A stretch of DNA of 64,000 bases, from NCBI GenBank assembly GCA_035772405.1, contig JAYKKM010000034.1, forward strand, positions 1,511,001 through 1,575,000, in the 5' to 3' direction. Under the pieces are notes generated by a model that did not search any database, was not told the origin of the DNA, and saw only the letters and a program-made list of their open reading frames with translations. This DNA is from Chrysogorgia sp. JL179-B06. Its lineage: Eukaryota; Cnidaria; Anthozoa; Scleralcyonacea; Chrysogorgiidae. Made by a program: the position numbers and the translations under genes. Shown one piece after another: positions 26,834 to 37,700 of the stretch (its first letter is position 1; the number at the start of each line of letters is the position of its first letter).

Positions 26834-27376
26834 GTAAAGTTTGATTAATGGTTTTATAACAAAACCATTGAAGGCATAAGGGTGTTCAATTTAGAGTACA
26901 AATTCTTAATACACAGTATATGACCTGCATTCTGTATTCACAATTTCACATGAAAAACTTATGACTGATTTGCGCAAGTGTTCATGTATAATGTATAACG
27001 AATTTTTTTTAGCAATTTATATGATAAATTAATTTGTATATTCATACCAGCCCTGCCGAGAGGGGCCCTGGGGCAGTTTCCCCGGCTAACCCCCGGGCCC
27101 CAAAATTATAACCATCATGCAAACCCTACATATAGAATGAAGCTGCTTAGGGACCGTGAAAGATCATAACCCCACCTTCCCCTGGGTCTATCTTGGCTCT
27201 CAGCAGCCCTGCCATTGTATACTGCAGATTTGAGAAGCTACATGTAGCATATTAAGTATTTGATCCCTTTTTTATTAAATATTTGATTAAATATTTGATC
27301 TCTATTTGATCATCCATTCTACATATTTATTTAGTGTGTCTTTGCATAAATTATTATATATATTTACATATTTTAG
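26834..27376 (+). other. Putative phase-0 intron with a GC-rich insert
   Basis: The segment is bounded by GTAAAG at the 5' end and a pyrimidine/AT-rich TTTTAG at the 3' end, and is AT-rich overall. It contains a contrasting GC-rich stretch (about 27048-27213) framed by two copies of CAGCCCTGCC (27048-27057 and 27204-27213). This stretch has strong local complementarity, with GGGGCCC at about 27062 and GGGCCCC at about 27095. The framing repeats suggest an inserted mobile fragment, but no family is recognisable. Confidence 0.4.
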
Positions 27377-28164
27377 GTTGGAGTGGATATAAATAGACTT
27401 GGAAGTGCATCTCAAATGTTTATTGCCTCCATAAATCAGATCAGCCCCAGTGAATTAGTACCACTGGAGCAAAGTCCTTCTAAGAATATTGGTTCAGGTA
27501 CATATGGAGAATGTGTTCTAAAGAGATACAAACGCTTTGAAATGATTGTTCTTGAAAAGCAATTACCTACATCTGATTTAAAGGCTCAACGAGGCTCAAT
27601 GCATGAATATCCTGACACATCGGTGTATTCCACACTTACTAGGAATCCAAATTGAACATAAACCATATTCATTAGTAATGGAATTTATTGGTAATAATAT
27701 GGAATCCATAACAGTTCATAAGTTATTGGTCCAAATCACCACTTAGTACAAAAGAGTGGATCTCAGTTTGTATGGATATCAGTGAAGCTGTTCAACATAT
27801 TCACAGCAAAGGTTTTTTGCACTGTGACCTGAAGACAAATAATGTTCTTGTGATTCAGAAGAGGGGCTTTGTTATTGATTTTGGCAAAGCTTGTCCAATT
27901 TCAAAGCCATCGGCCAGGAAGTACACCTCTTTCTATCACCATATAGCCCCTGAAGTTTTGAGAGGTCAGTCGGTCAGCATTTACAGTGATGTGTTTTCTC
28001 TTGGGGAGATTATATATGCTGTAGGGAAAACATTGCAGAATGTATGTTTGAAGTCCTTGCGGAAACAATGCAAGGATACCAAATCTTTCGGGCGACCATC
28101 TTTACAGGAAGTACTGCAAATAATGAGGGAAAGTTATAATGGCTTGATTTCACCTAAAATTTAA
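27377..28164 (+). pseudogene. Protein kinase domain (HCD/DFGK type), frameshifted
   Basis: A nearly complete eukaryotic-type protein kinase catalytic domain is spread over three frames. The first part (27377 to about 27585) carries the glycine loop GSGTYGEC and a likely beta-3 lysine in IVLEKQL. The second (about 27586-27735, shifted by +1) carries the alpha-C glutamate region and hinge, SLVMEFIG. The third (about 27736-28164, shifted by +1 again) carries LHCDLKTNNVLV (catalytic loop with HCD for HRD, and Asp, Lys and Asn kept), VIDFGKAC (DFG), HIAPEVLRG (APE), SDVFSLG (alpha-F Asp) and a C-terminal FGRPSL arginine, then TAA. The first break coincides with a near-duplication of GGCTCAA. All catalytic residues survive, so decay looks recent, or the breaks could be assembly errors. 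The segment starts at a splice acceptor, not at an ATG. By family knowledge such enzymes phosphorylate proteins on Ser/Thr or Tyr; the substrate is unknown. Confidence 0.85.
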
Positions 28165-28333
28165 AAAAGGAATTATTAAACTCCTAATTACTATAGTACT
28201 GTTTACTCCAGTTTTTCCATGATAATGCCATTACGCTAAGTTGCATACAGCTTGTTGAAACATATTACACGTAGCAGAATAACTTATATCATACTAAATT
28301 AAACAACTATCAGAACTATGTATTGTTGTCAAA

Positions 28334-29377
28334 ATGTTGTCAAGACTTTGAGACTTTAGGCAGCCAGTGGAAACTAATTTATGGTACTAGAATAACATTT
28401 AAAATAATAATGTACGGTAAATAATTATATATAGTACATGTACTGTGAACTGTGGAAACTCATGTTGTCAAGACTTCGAGTCTTTTGGCAGCAGGTTGTC
28501 AAGACCTTGAGTCTTTCGGCAGCCAGTGGAAACTAATTTATGGTACTAGAATAACATTTAAAATAATAATGTATGGTAAATAATTATATATATATAGTAC
28601 ATGTACTGTGAACTGTGGAAACTCATGTTGTCAAGACTTCGAGTCTTTGGACAGCAGGTTGTCAAGACCTTGAGTCTTTCGGCAGCCAGTGGAAACTAAT
28701 TTATGGTACTAGAATAACATTTAAAATAATAATGTATGGTAAATATATATAGTACATGTACTGTGAACTGTGGAAACTCATGTTGTCAAGACTTCGAGTC
28801 TTTTGGCAGCAGGTTATCAAGACCTTGAGTCTTTCGGCAGCCAGTGGAAACTAATTTATGGTACTAGAATAACATTTAAAATAATAATGTATGGTAAATA
28901 TATATAGTACATGTACTGTGAACTGTGGAAACTCATGTTGTCAAGACTTTGAGTCTTTGGGCAGCAGGTTGTCAATACCTTGAGTCTTTAGGCAGCCAGT
29001 GGAAACTAATTTATGGTACTAGAATAACATTTAAAATAATAATGTATGGTAAATAATTATATGTAGTACATGTACTGTGAACAGTGGAAACTCATGTTGT
29101 CAAGACTTCGAGTCTTTGGGCAGCAGGTTGTCAAGACCTTGAGTCTTTCGGCAGCCAGTGGAAACTAATTTATGGTACTAGAATAACATTTAAAATAATA
29201 ATGTATGGTAAATATATATAGTACATGTACTGTGAACTGTGAAAACTCATGTTGTCAAGACTTTGAGTCTTTGGGCAGCAGGTTGTCAAGACCTTGAGTC
29301 TTTAGGCAGCCAGTGGAAACTAATTTATGGTACTAGAATACATTTAAAATAATAATGTATGGTAAATAATTATAGCT
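28334..29377 (+). repeat. 155-163-bp minisatellite with internal hairpins
   Basis: CAGCCAGTGGAAACTAATTT recurs at 28361, 28520, 28683, 28838, 28993, 29152 and 29307, giving periods of 159, 163, 155, 155, 159 and 155 bp. The length differences fall in a (TA)n tract. Each unit has two related sub-units, GTTGTCAAGACTTCGAGTCT and GTTGTCAAGACCTTGAGTCT, each able to form a short hairpin (AGACT/AGTCT or AAGAC/GTCTT stems). It also carries a perfect 12-bp palindrome AGTACATGTACT (28433-28444 in the first copy). The array begins about 170 bp after the kinase stop codon. No ORF is present. Confidence 0.95.
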
Positions 29378-29423
29378 AGGTAAATACTTATAGCTATTAA
29401 TTATATATGTGAAATTTATATAC

Positions 29424-29524
29424 AGAAAATATTTTTGAAGAACTTTCCAACAGCCTTGACCGGGAAAGGTCTCTTGTTTCACGTATCGTTGACGCAGTTG
29501 GAAAGTTCTTCAAAAATATTTTCT
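29424..29524. repeat. Perfect 28-bp inverted repeat (foldback/MITE-like)
   Basis: The arm at 29424-29451, starting AGAAAATATTTTTGAAG, is the exact reverse complement of 29497-29524, starting GTTGGAAAGTTCTTC. They are separated by a 45-nt loop. Both arms continue into AT-rich sequence with weaker complementarity. The structure would form a long stem in RNA or a cruciform in DNA. It may be a short foldback transposon remnant; target-site duplications are not clear because the flanks are simple AT sequence. Confidence 0.85.
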
Positions 29525-29539
29525 ATATTACATATATTT

Positions 29540-30399
29540 TACACCAACTTTTATTGTATTCAATTCATATTAAATTGCATATTTAAAATTATTTGAATTT
29601 TCACAGTGATTTGCTGAAACTAAATACATCTGGAACATAATAAAGTTATCCAGCTACATTGTGCATTTCAACAATTGAATATATATGTTCTGTATATTTA
29701 ACTGTTAATTTGGTTACTACTGATGTTGGCTGATATTCCGGTAAATACTCAATGTTAACTATGATTAAAATGTGGCCGCTGACCAGTTGTATTCTTGAAT
29801 ATTGATTGTTTGCTTGCGGATGGCATAATCTGATGTTAAATCAATATAGTATCGTTCCGCATTTTCTTTGGAATATTGACATCGTTTGGTGCTGATAGAC
29901 TTTGAATCTCGAGGTAAGAATAATGTTATAAAGTAGATTGTTTCGAAGATGTATTAGGATATTCCGAAAGAATTGTAAATACTGTATGCAGTTTTGGCGC
30001 CAACTATAGTATAAATGGCGCGAACAATTTGTTCGATGAACTTCGATCGCCATCGATCCTGATACAGGTAGATATTATGATATCATAGCTGCATCAAGGA
30101 TCGCTACGTAATATATTCTGTTCCAAATTTATGACGATATGATGTTGTAAACAGTCTTGGTTTCTTGTGTATTTATAAATATTTATAAGTAATATAACAG
30201 GTATGGCCACTGTACTGACAACTGTTCACTGTTGTGTGTATTAGTATTTTGGAGCTTATCAGTTAGAACCAGACTTTATTTTATGTTTGGTTGTTTAAAT
30301 CTGAATGACAAATTATAGTAATGCTCATACTGGAAAATCTAAGGATAACTTTAATAATAATATCGGGTATACCTTATAATTTATTCTATAGATTTTGAT
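29540..30399. other. AT-rich intergenic sequence, no gene seen
   Basis: The sequence is unique and AT-rich. A 70-codon minus-strand ORF (29841-30053) has no recognisable motif and is treated as chance. Its right end, TTTATTCTATAG at about 30381-30392, resembles a 3' splice acceptor just upstream of the ATG of the next ORF. Confidence 0.5.
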
Positions 30400-30738
30400 A
30401 TGGGAAGGCATAACAAAAAAGAGAGAAAGGCTTATCTGAAAAGGATGAAGAGAAAAAGGAAGTTTAAAGCCTCATGTAATTCAAATGAAAAAATAGACAC
30501 GATAATTTCCTCAGAAGCAGAGCATAAAATTGAAGATGAAACCCAAAGTAAATCTGAAGATGAGCAAGTACAACACAGCACTTCATTGGAGCAAAATGGG
30601 AGGATGAAAGATACAAATCAAATTGAACAATTCTACCTGGATGATCCATTGTACCTTGGATTTATTAAGTATAATAGATACAAAAGGAAACTTAAACATT
30701 TAGAGGTTAAAGCTGCATTTGAAATAAAATACAGTTAG
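30400..30738 (+). CDS. Hypothetical 112-residue lysine/glutamate-rich protein
   Basis: The ORF starts at ATG 30400 eight bases after an acceptor-like TTCTATAG, and stops with TAG. The protein opens with a strongly basic stretch (KKERKAYLKRMKRKRKFK, residues 6-23, resembling a nuclear or nucleolar targeting signal). An acidic, Ser/Gln-rich middle (residues 40-75) follows. The C-terminus is mixed, with an aromatic patch (LDDPLYLGFIKYNRYKRK). No conserved domain is recognised. The charge layout (basic N-terminus, acidic centre) and the splice-like upstream site support a genuine exon. It could equally be the first exon of a larger gene or a remnant, since downstream sequence gives no obvious continuation before the satellite. 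Function is unknown. Confidence 0.4.
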   Translation: MGRHNKKERKAYLKRMKRKRKFKASCNSNEKIDTIISSEAEHKIEDETQSKSEDEQVQHSTSLEQNGRMKDTNQIEQFYLDDPLYLGFIKYNRYKRKLKHLEVKAAFEIKYS

Positions 30739-30907
30739 AAATATTGATTTCATTGATTTCATCACACTTGATCAAAGGCATATGGAAGATCTTAATTTAT
30801 GCTGTGATATCATTACATGCATTTTTTATTGGTAAGAACACTAGCTATTACATGTACATTTTTTCGGTAACAGTGCTACTGTATAGTGAAGGGCATGCTG
30901 CATTATT

Positions 30908-31675
30908 GAAAATCTTAAAATGCTGTGAGATAATTAATTTTCTTTATCAGTAAGAGTGAAGGTATTATACAAGATCTTTATGCTGTGAGAGAATTTTCTT
31001 CATCAGTAAGAGTGAAGTTATTATACAAGATCTTTATGCTGTGAGATAATTAATTTTCTTTATCAGTAAGAGTGAAGGTATTATACAAGATCTTTATGCT
31101 GTGAGAGAATTTTCTTCATCAGTAAGAGTGAAGTTATTATACAAGATCTTTATGCTGTGAGATAATGAATTTTCTTTATCAGTATAAGAGTGAAGGTATT
31201 ATACAATATCTTTATGCTGTGAGATAATGAATTTACTTTATCAGTAAGAGTGAAGGTATTATACAAGATCTTTATGCTGTGAGATAATGCATTTTCTTTA
31301 TTAGCAAGAGTGAAGGTATTATACAAGATATTTATGCTGTGAGATAATGAATTTTCTTTATCAGCAAGAGTGAAGGTATGATACAAGATATTTATGCTGT
31401 GAGATAATGAATTTTCTTTATCAGTAAGAGTGAAGGTATTATACAAGATCTTTATGCTGTGAGATAATGAATTTTCTTTATCAGTAAGAGTGAAGGTATT
31501 ATACAAGATCTTTATGCTGTGAGATAATGAATTTTCTATATAAGTAAGAGTGAAGGTATTATACAAGATCTTTATGCTGCGGATAATGAATTTTCTTTAT
31601 CAAGTAAGAGCTAGTGAAGGTATTATATACAAGATCTTTATGCTGTGAGATAATGAATTTTCTTGATCAAGTAGG
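30908..31675 (+). repeat. 60-bp satellite (+ orientation), about 12-13 units
   Basis: Units contain TAAGAGTGAAGGTATTATAC, ATCTTTATGCTGTGAGATA and a T-rich end TTTTCTTTATCAG. The first units alternate between a shorter form (GTGAGAGAATTTTCTTCATC) and a longer form. From about 31180 the period settles at 60 bp. The last two units carry small insertions. The minus strand is open for 138 codons (31150-31566) only because the period is a multiple of three. It is related to, and inverted relative to, the array at 58932-64000. Confidence 0.95.
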
Positions 31676-31709
31676 TAACTAAAACTTGTGTTTTGATGTT
31701 ATGTCACTC

Positions 31710-34700
31710 TAACTTTACTTTAACTTTATATTTACTTTAACTTTTAACTTTAATTTAACTTTTAACTTTACTTTAACTTTGCTTTAACTTTTAACTTTAA
31801 CTTTGCGTTGACTTTTAACTTTAACTTTTAAATTTACTTTAACTTTTAACTTTAACTTTAACTTTACTTTAACTTTTAACTTTACTTTAACTTTACTTTA
31901 ACTTTTAACTTTATGTTAATTTTTAAATTTAACTTTAATTTTTAAATTTAACTTTACTTTAACTTTACTTTAACTTTTAACTTTGCTGTAACTTTTACCT
32001 TCGCTGTAACTTTACTTTAACTAGAATCTTCTCGGATAACGACCTTAAATCGTAGGCCCTCGGAACCCCTATAATTGGGCTTCTAGCCTGTTGGGGTATT
32101 CCGTTCACCTAAGAGTGAAAAATCTAACAAACTTAACTAAACTAAACTTTTAACTTTGCTGTAACTTTACTTTAACTTTTAACTTTAACTTTTAACTTTA
32201 CTTTAACTTTATGTTTACTTTAACTTTGCGTTGACTTTTAACTTTAACTTTTAACTTTACTTTAACTTTATGTTTACTTTAACTTTTAACTTTACTTTAA
32301 CTTTATGTTTACTTTAATTTTGCGTTGACTTTTAACTTTAACTTTTAACTTTACTTTAACTTTTAACTTTAACTTTTAACTTTACTTTAACTTTATGTTT
32401 ACTTTAACTTTTAACTTTACTTTAACTTTTAAAAGACTTTAACTTTGCTTTAACTTTTAACTTTAACTTTGCGTTGACTTTTAACTTTAACTTTTAACTT
32501 TACTTTAACTTTTAACTTTAACTTTTAACTTTACTTTACCTTTATGTTTACTTTAACTTTTAACTTTACTTTAACTTTATGTTCACTTTAACTTTAACTT
32601 TGCTTTAACTTTTAACTTTTGAGGGGTGGATGGGTGAATTCTGAGGGAGAGGTATTACTTTAACTTCACTTTAACTTTTAACTTTGCTGTAACTTTTAAC
32701 TTTACTTTAACTTTATGTTTACTTTAACTTTTAACTTTTAACTTTACTTTAACTTTATGTTTACTTTAACTTTAACTTTGCTTTAACTTTTAACTTTAAC
32801 TTTGCGTTGACTTTTAACTTTAACTTTTAACTTTACTTTAACTTTTAACTTTACTTTAACTTTGTTTTAACTTTTAACTTTAACTTTGCGTTGACTTTTA
32901 ACTTTTAACTTTACTTTAACTTTATGTTTACTTTAACTTTAACTTTGCTTTAACTTTTAACTTTAACTTTGCGTTGACTTTTAACTTTAACTTTTAACTT
33001 TACTTTAACTTTTAACTTGACTTTAACTTTGAACTTTACTTTAACTTTGCGTTGACTTTTAACTTTTAACTTTACTTTAACTTTTAACTTTACTTTAACT
33101 TTTAACTTTATGTTAATTTTTAAATTTAACTTTAATTTTTAAATTTAACTTTACTTTAACTTTACTTTAACTTTTAACTTTGCTGTAACTTTTAACTTCG
33201 CTGTAACTTTACTTTAACTAAAATCTTCTCGGATAACGACCTTAAATCGTAGGCCCTCGGAACCCCTATAATTGGGCTTCTAGCCTGTTGGGGTATTCCG
33301 TTCACCTAAGAGTGAAAAATCTAATAAACTTAACTAAACTAAACTTTTAACTTTGCTGTAACTTTACTTTAACTTTTAACTTTAACTTTTAACTTTACTT
33401 TAACTTTATGTTTACTTTAACTTTGCGTTGACTTTTAACTTTAACTTTTAACTTTACTTTAACTTTTAACTTTACTTTAACTTTTAACTTTAACTTTTAA
33501 CTTTACTTTAACTTTATGTTTACTTTAACTTTTAACTTTACTTTAACTTTATGTTTACTTTAATTTTGCGTTGACTTTTAACTTTAACTTTTAACTTTAC
33601 TTTAACTTTTAACTTTAACTTTTAACTTTACTTTAACTTTATGTTTACTTTAACTTTTAACTTTACTTTAACTTTTAAAAGACTTTAACTTTGCTTTAAC
33701 TTTTAACTTTAACTTTGCGTTGACTTTTAACTTTAACTTTTAACTTTACTTTAACTTTTAACTTTACTTTAACTTTGTTTTAACTTTTAACTTTAATTTT
33801 GGGTTGACTTTTAACTTTTAACTTTACTTTAACTTTATGTTTACTTTAACTTTAACTTTGCTTTAACTTTAACTTTAACTTTGCGTTGACTTTTAACTTT
33901 AACTTTTAACTTTACTTTAACTTTTAACTTGACTTTAACTTTGAACTTTACTTTAACTTTGCGTTGACTTTTAACTTTTAACTTTACTTTAACTTTTAAC
34001 TTTACTTTAACTTTTAACTTTATGTTAATTTTTAAATTTAACTTTAATTTTTAAATTTAACTTTACTTTAACTTTATTTAACTTTACTTTAACTTTTAAC
34101 TTTGCTGTAACTTTTAACTTCGCTGTAACTTTACTTTAACTACAATCTTCTCGGATAACTACCTTAAATCGTAGGCCCTCGGAACCCCTATAATTGGGCT
34201 TCTAGCCTGTTGGGGTATTCCGTTCACCTAAGAGTGAAAAATCTAATAAACTTAACTAAACTAAACTTTTAACTTTGCTGTAACTTTACTTTAACTTTTA
34301 ACTTTAACTTTTAACTTTACTTTGACTTTATGTTTACTTTAACTTTGCGTTGACTTTTAACTTTAACTTTTAACTTTACTTTAACTTTTAACTTTAACTT
34401 TTAACTTTACTTTAACTTTATGTTTACTTTAACTTTTAACTTTACTTTAACTTTATGTTTACTTTAATTTTGCGTTGACTTTTAACTTTAACTTTTAACT
34501 TTACTTTAACTTTTAACTTTAACTTTTAACTTTACTTTAACTTTATGTTTACTTTAACTTTTAACTTTACTTTAACTTTTAAAAGACTTTAACTTTGCTT
34601 TAACTTTTAACTTTAACTTTGCGTTGACTTTTAACTTTAACTTTTAACTTTACTTTAACTTTTAACTTTAACTTTTAACTTTACTTTACCTTTATGTTTA

Positions 34701-37700
34701 CTTTAACTTTTAACTTTACTTTAACTTTATGTTCACTTTAACTTTAACTTTGCTTTAACTTTTAACTTTTGAGGGGTGGATGGGTGAATTCTGAGGGAGA
34801 GGTATTACTTTAACTTCACTTTAACTTTTAACTTTGCTGTAACTTTTAACTTTACTTTAACTTTATGTTTACTTTAACTTTTAACTTTTAACTTTACTTT
34901 AACTTTATGTTTACTTTAACTTTAACTTTGCTTTAACTTTTAACTTTAACTTTGCGTTGACTTTTAACTTTAACTTTTAACTTTACTTTAACTTTTAACT
35001 TTACTTTAACTTTGTTTTAACTTTTAACTTTAACTTTGCGTTGACTTTTAACTTTTAACTTTACTTTAACTTTATGTTTACTTTAACTTTAACTTTGCTT
35101 TAGCTTTTAACTTTAACTTTGCGTTGACTTTTAACTTTAACTTTTAACTTTACTTTAACTTTTAACTTGACTTTAACTTTGAACTTTACTTTAACTTTGC
35201 GTTGACTTTTAACTTTTAACTTTACTTTAACTTTTAACTTTACTTTAACTTTTAACTTTATGTTAATTTTTAAATTTAACTTTAATTTTTAAATTTAACT
35301 TTACTTTAACTTTACTTTAACTTTTAACTTTGCTGTAACTTTTAACTTCGCTGTAACTTTACTTTAACTAAAATCTTCTCGGATAACGACCTTAAATCGT
35401 AGGCCCTCGGAACCCCTATAATTGGGCTTCTAGCCTGTTGGGGTATTCCGTTCACCTAAGAGTGAAAAATCTAATAAACTTAACTAAACTAAACTTTTAA
35501 CTTTGCTGTAACTTTACTTTAACTTTTAACTTTAACTTTTAACTTTACTTTAACTTTATGTTTACTTTAACTTTGCGTTGACTTTTAACTTTAACTTTTA
35601 ACTTTACTTTAACTTTTAACTTTACTTTAACTTTTAACTTTAACTTTTAACTTTACTTTAACTTTATGTTTACTTTAACTTTTAACTTTACTTTAACTTT
35701 ATGTTTACTTTAATTTTGCGTTGACTTTTAACTTTAACTTTTAACTTTACTTTAACTTTTAACTTTAACTTTTAACTTTACTTTAACTTTATGTTTACTT
35801 TAACTTTTAACTTTACTTTAACTTTTAAAAGACTTTAACTTTGCTTTAACTTTTAACTTTAACTTTGCGTTGACTTTTAACTTTAACTTTTAACTTTACT
35901 TTAACTTTTAACTTTACTTTAACTTTGTTTTAACTTTTAACTTTAATTTTGGGTTGACTTTTAACTTTTAACTTTACTTTAACTTTATGTTTACTTTAAC
36001 TTTAACTTTGCTTTAACTTTAACTTTAACTTTGCGTTGACTTTTAACTTTAACTTTTAACTTTACTTTAACTTTTAACTTGACTTTAACTTTGAACTTTA
36101 CTTTAACTTTGCGTTGACTTTTAACTTTTAACTTTACTTTAACTTTTAACTTTACTTTAACTTTTAACTTTATGTTAATTTTTAAATTTAACTTTAATTT
36201 TTAAATTTAACTTTACTTTAACTTTACTTTAACTTTACTTTAACTTTTAACTTTGCTGTAACTTTTAACTTCGCTGTAACTTTACTTTAACTACAATCTT
36301 CTCGGATAACTACCTTAAATCGTAGGCCCTCGGAACCCCTATAATTGGGCTTCTAGCCTGTTGGGGTATTCCGTTCACCTAAGAGTGAAAAATCTAATAA
36401 ACTTAACTAAACTAAACTTTTAACTTTGCTGTAACTTTACTTTAACTTTTAACTTTAACTTTTAACTTTACTTTGACTTTATGTTTACTTTAACTTTGCG
36501 TTGACTTTTAACTTTAACTTTTAACTTTACTTTAACTTTTAACTTTAACTTTTAACTTTACTTTAACTTTATGTTTACTTTAACTTTTAACTTTACTTTA
36601 ACTTTATGTTTACTTTAATTTTGCGTTGAGTTTTAACTTTAACTTTTAACTTTACTTTAACTTTTAACCTTAACTTTTAACTTTACTTTAACTTTATGTT
36701 TACTTTAACTTTTAACTTTACTTTAACTTTTAACTTTACTTTAACTTTTAAAAGACTTTAACTTTGCTTTAACTTTTAACTTTAACTTTGCGTTGACTTT
36801 TAACTTTAACTTTTAACTTTACTTTAACTTTTAACTTTAACTTTTAACTTTACTTTACCTTTATGTTAACTTTAACTTTTAACTTTACTTTAACTTTATG
36901 TTCACTTTAACTTTAACTTTGCTTTAACTTTTAACTTTTGAGGGGTGGATGGGTGAATTGTGAGGGAGAGGTATTACTTTAACTTCACTTTAACTTTTAA
37001 CTTTGCTGTAACTTTTAACTTTAATTTAACTTTATGTTTACTTTAACTTTTAACTTTTAACTTTACTTTAACTTTATGTTTACTTTAACTTTAACTTTGC
37101 TTTAACTTTTAACTTTAACTTTGCGTTGACTTTTAACATTAACTTTTAACTTTACTTTAACTTTTAACTTTACTTTAACTTTGTTTTAACTTTTAACTTT
37201 AACTTTGCGTTGACTTTTAAATTTTAACTTTACTTTAACTTTATGTTTACTTTAACTTTAACTTTGCTTTAACTTTTAACTTTAACTTTGCGTTGACTTT
37301 TAACTTTAACTTTTAACTTTACTTTAACTTTTAACTTTACTTTAACTTTGCGTTGACTTTTAACTTTTAACTTTACTTTAACTTTTAACTTTCAACTTAC
37401 TTTAACTTTGCTTTGACTTTTACTTTAACTTTGCGTTGACTTTTAACTTTAACTATTAACTTTACTTTAACTTTTAACTTTAACTTTTAACTTTAACTTT
37501 TAACTTTAACTTTTAACTTTACTTTAACTTTATATTTACTTTAACTTTTAACTTTACTTTAACTTTTAACTTTACTTTAACTTTGCTTTAACTTTTAACT
37601 TTAACTTTGCGTTGACTTTTAACTTTAACTTTTAACTTTACTTTAACTTTATGTTTACTTTAACTTTAACTTTGCTTTAACTTTTAACTTTAACTTTTAA

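Noticed and set aside
30985..31035. CTGATGA on the minus strand of the 60-bp satellite, considered as a hammerhead
   Set aside because: There is no stem II and no correctly spaced GAAA or stem III. Most monomers read CTGATAA.
31150..31566. 138-codon minus-strand ORF with a 20-residue repeat (NTFTLTDKENSLSHSIKILY)
   Set aside because: It lies wholly inside the 60-bp satellite; openness follows from the period. It is on the opposite repeat strand from the ORFs of the related array.
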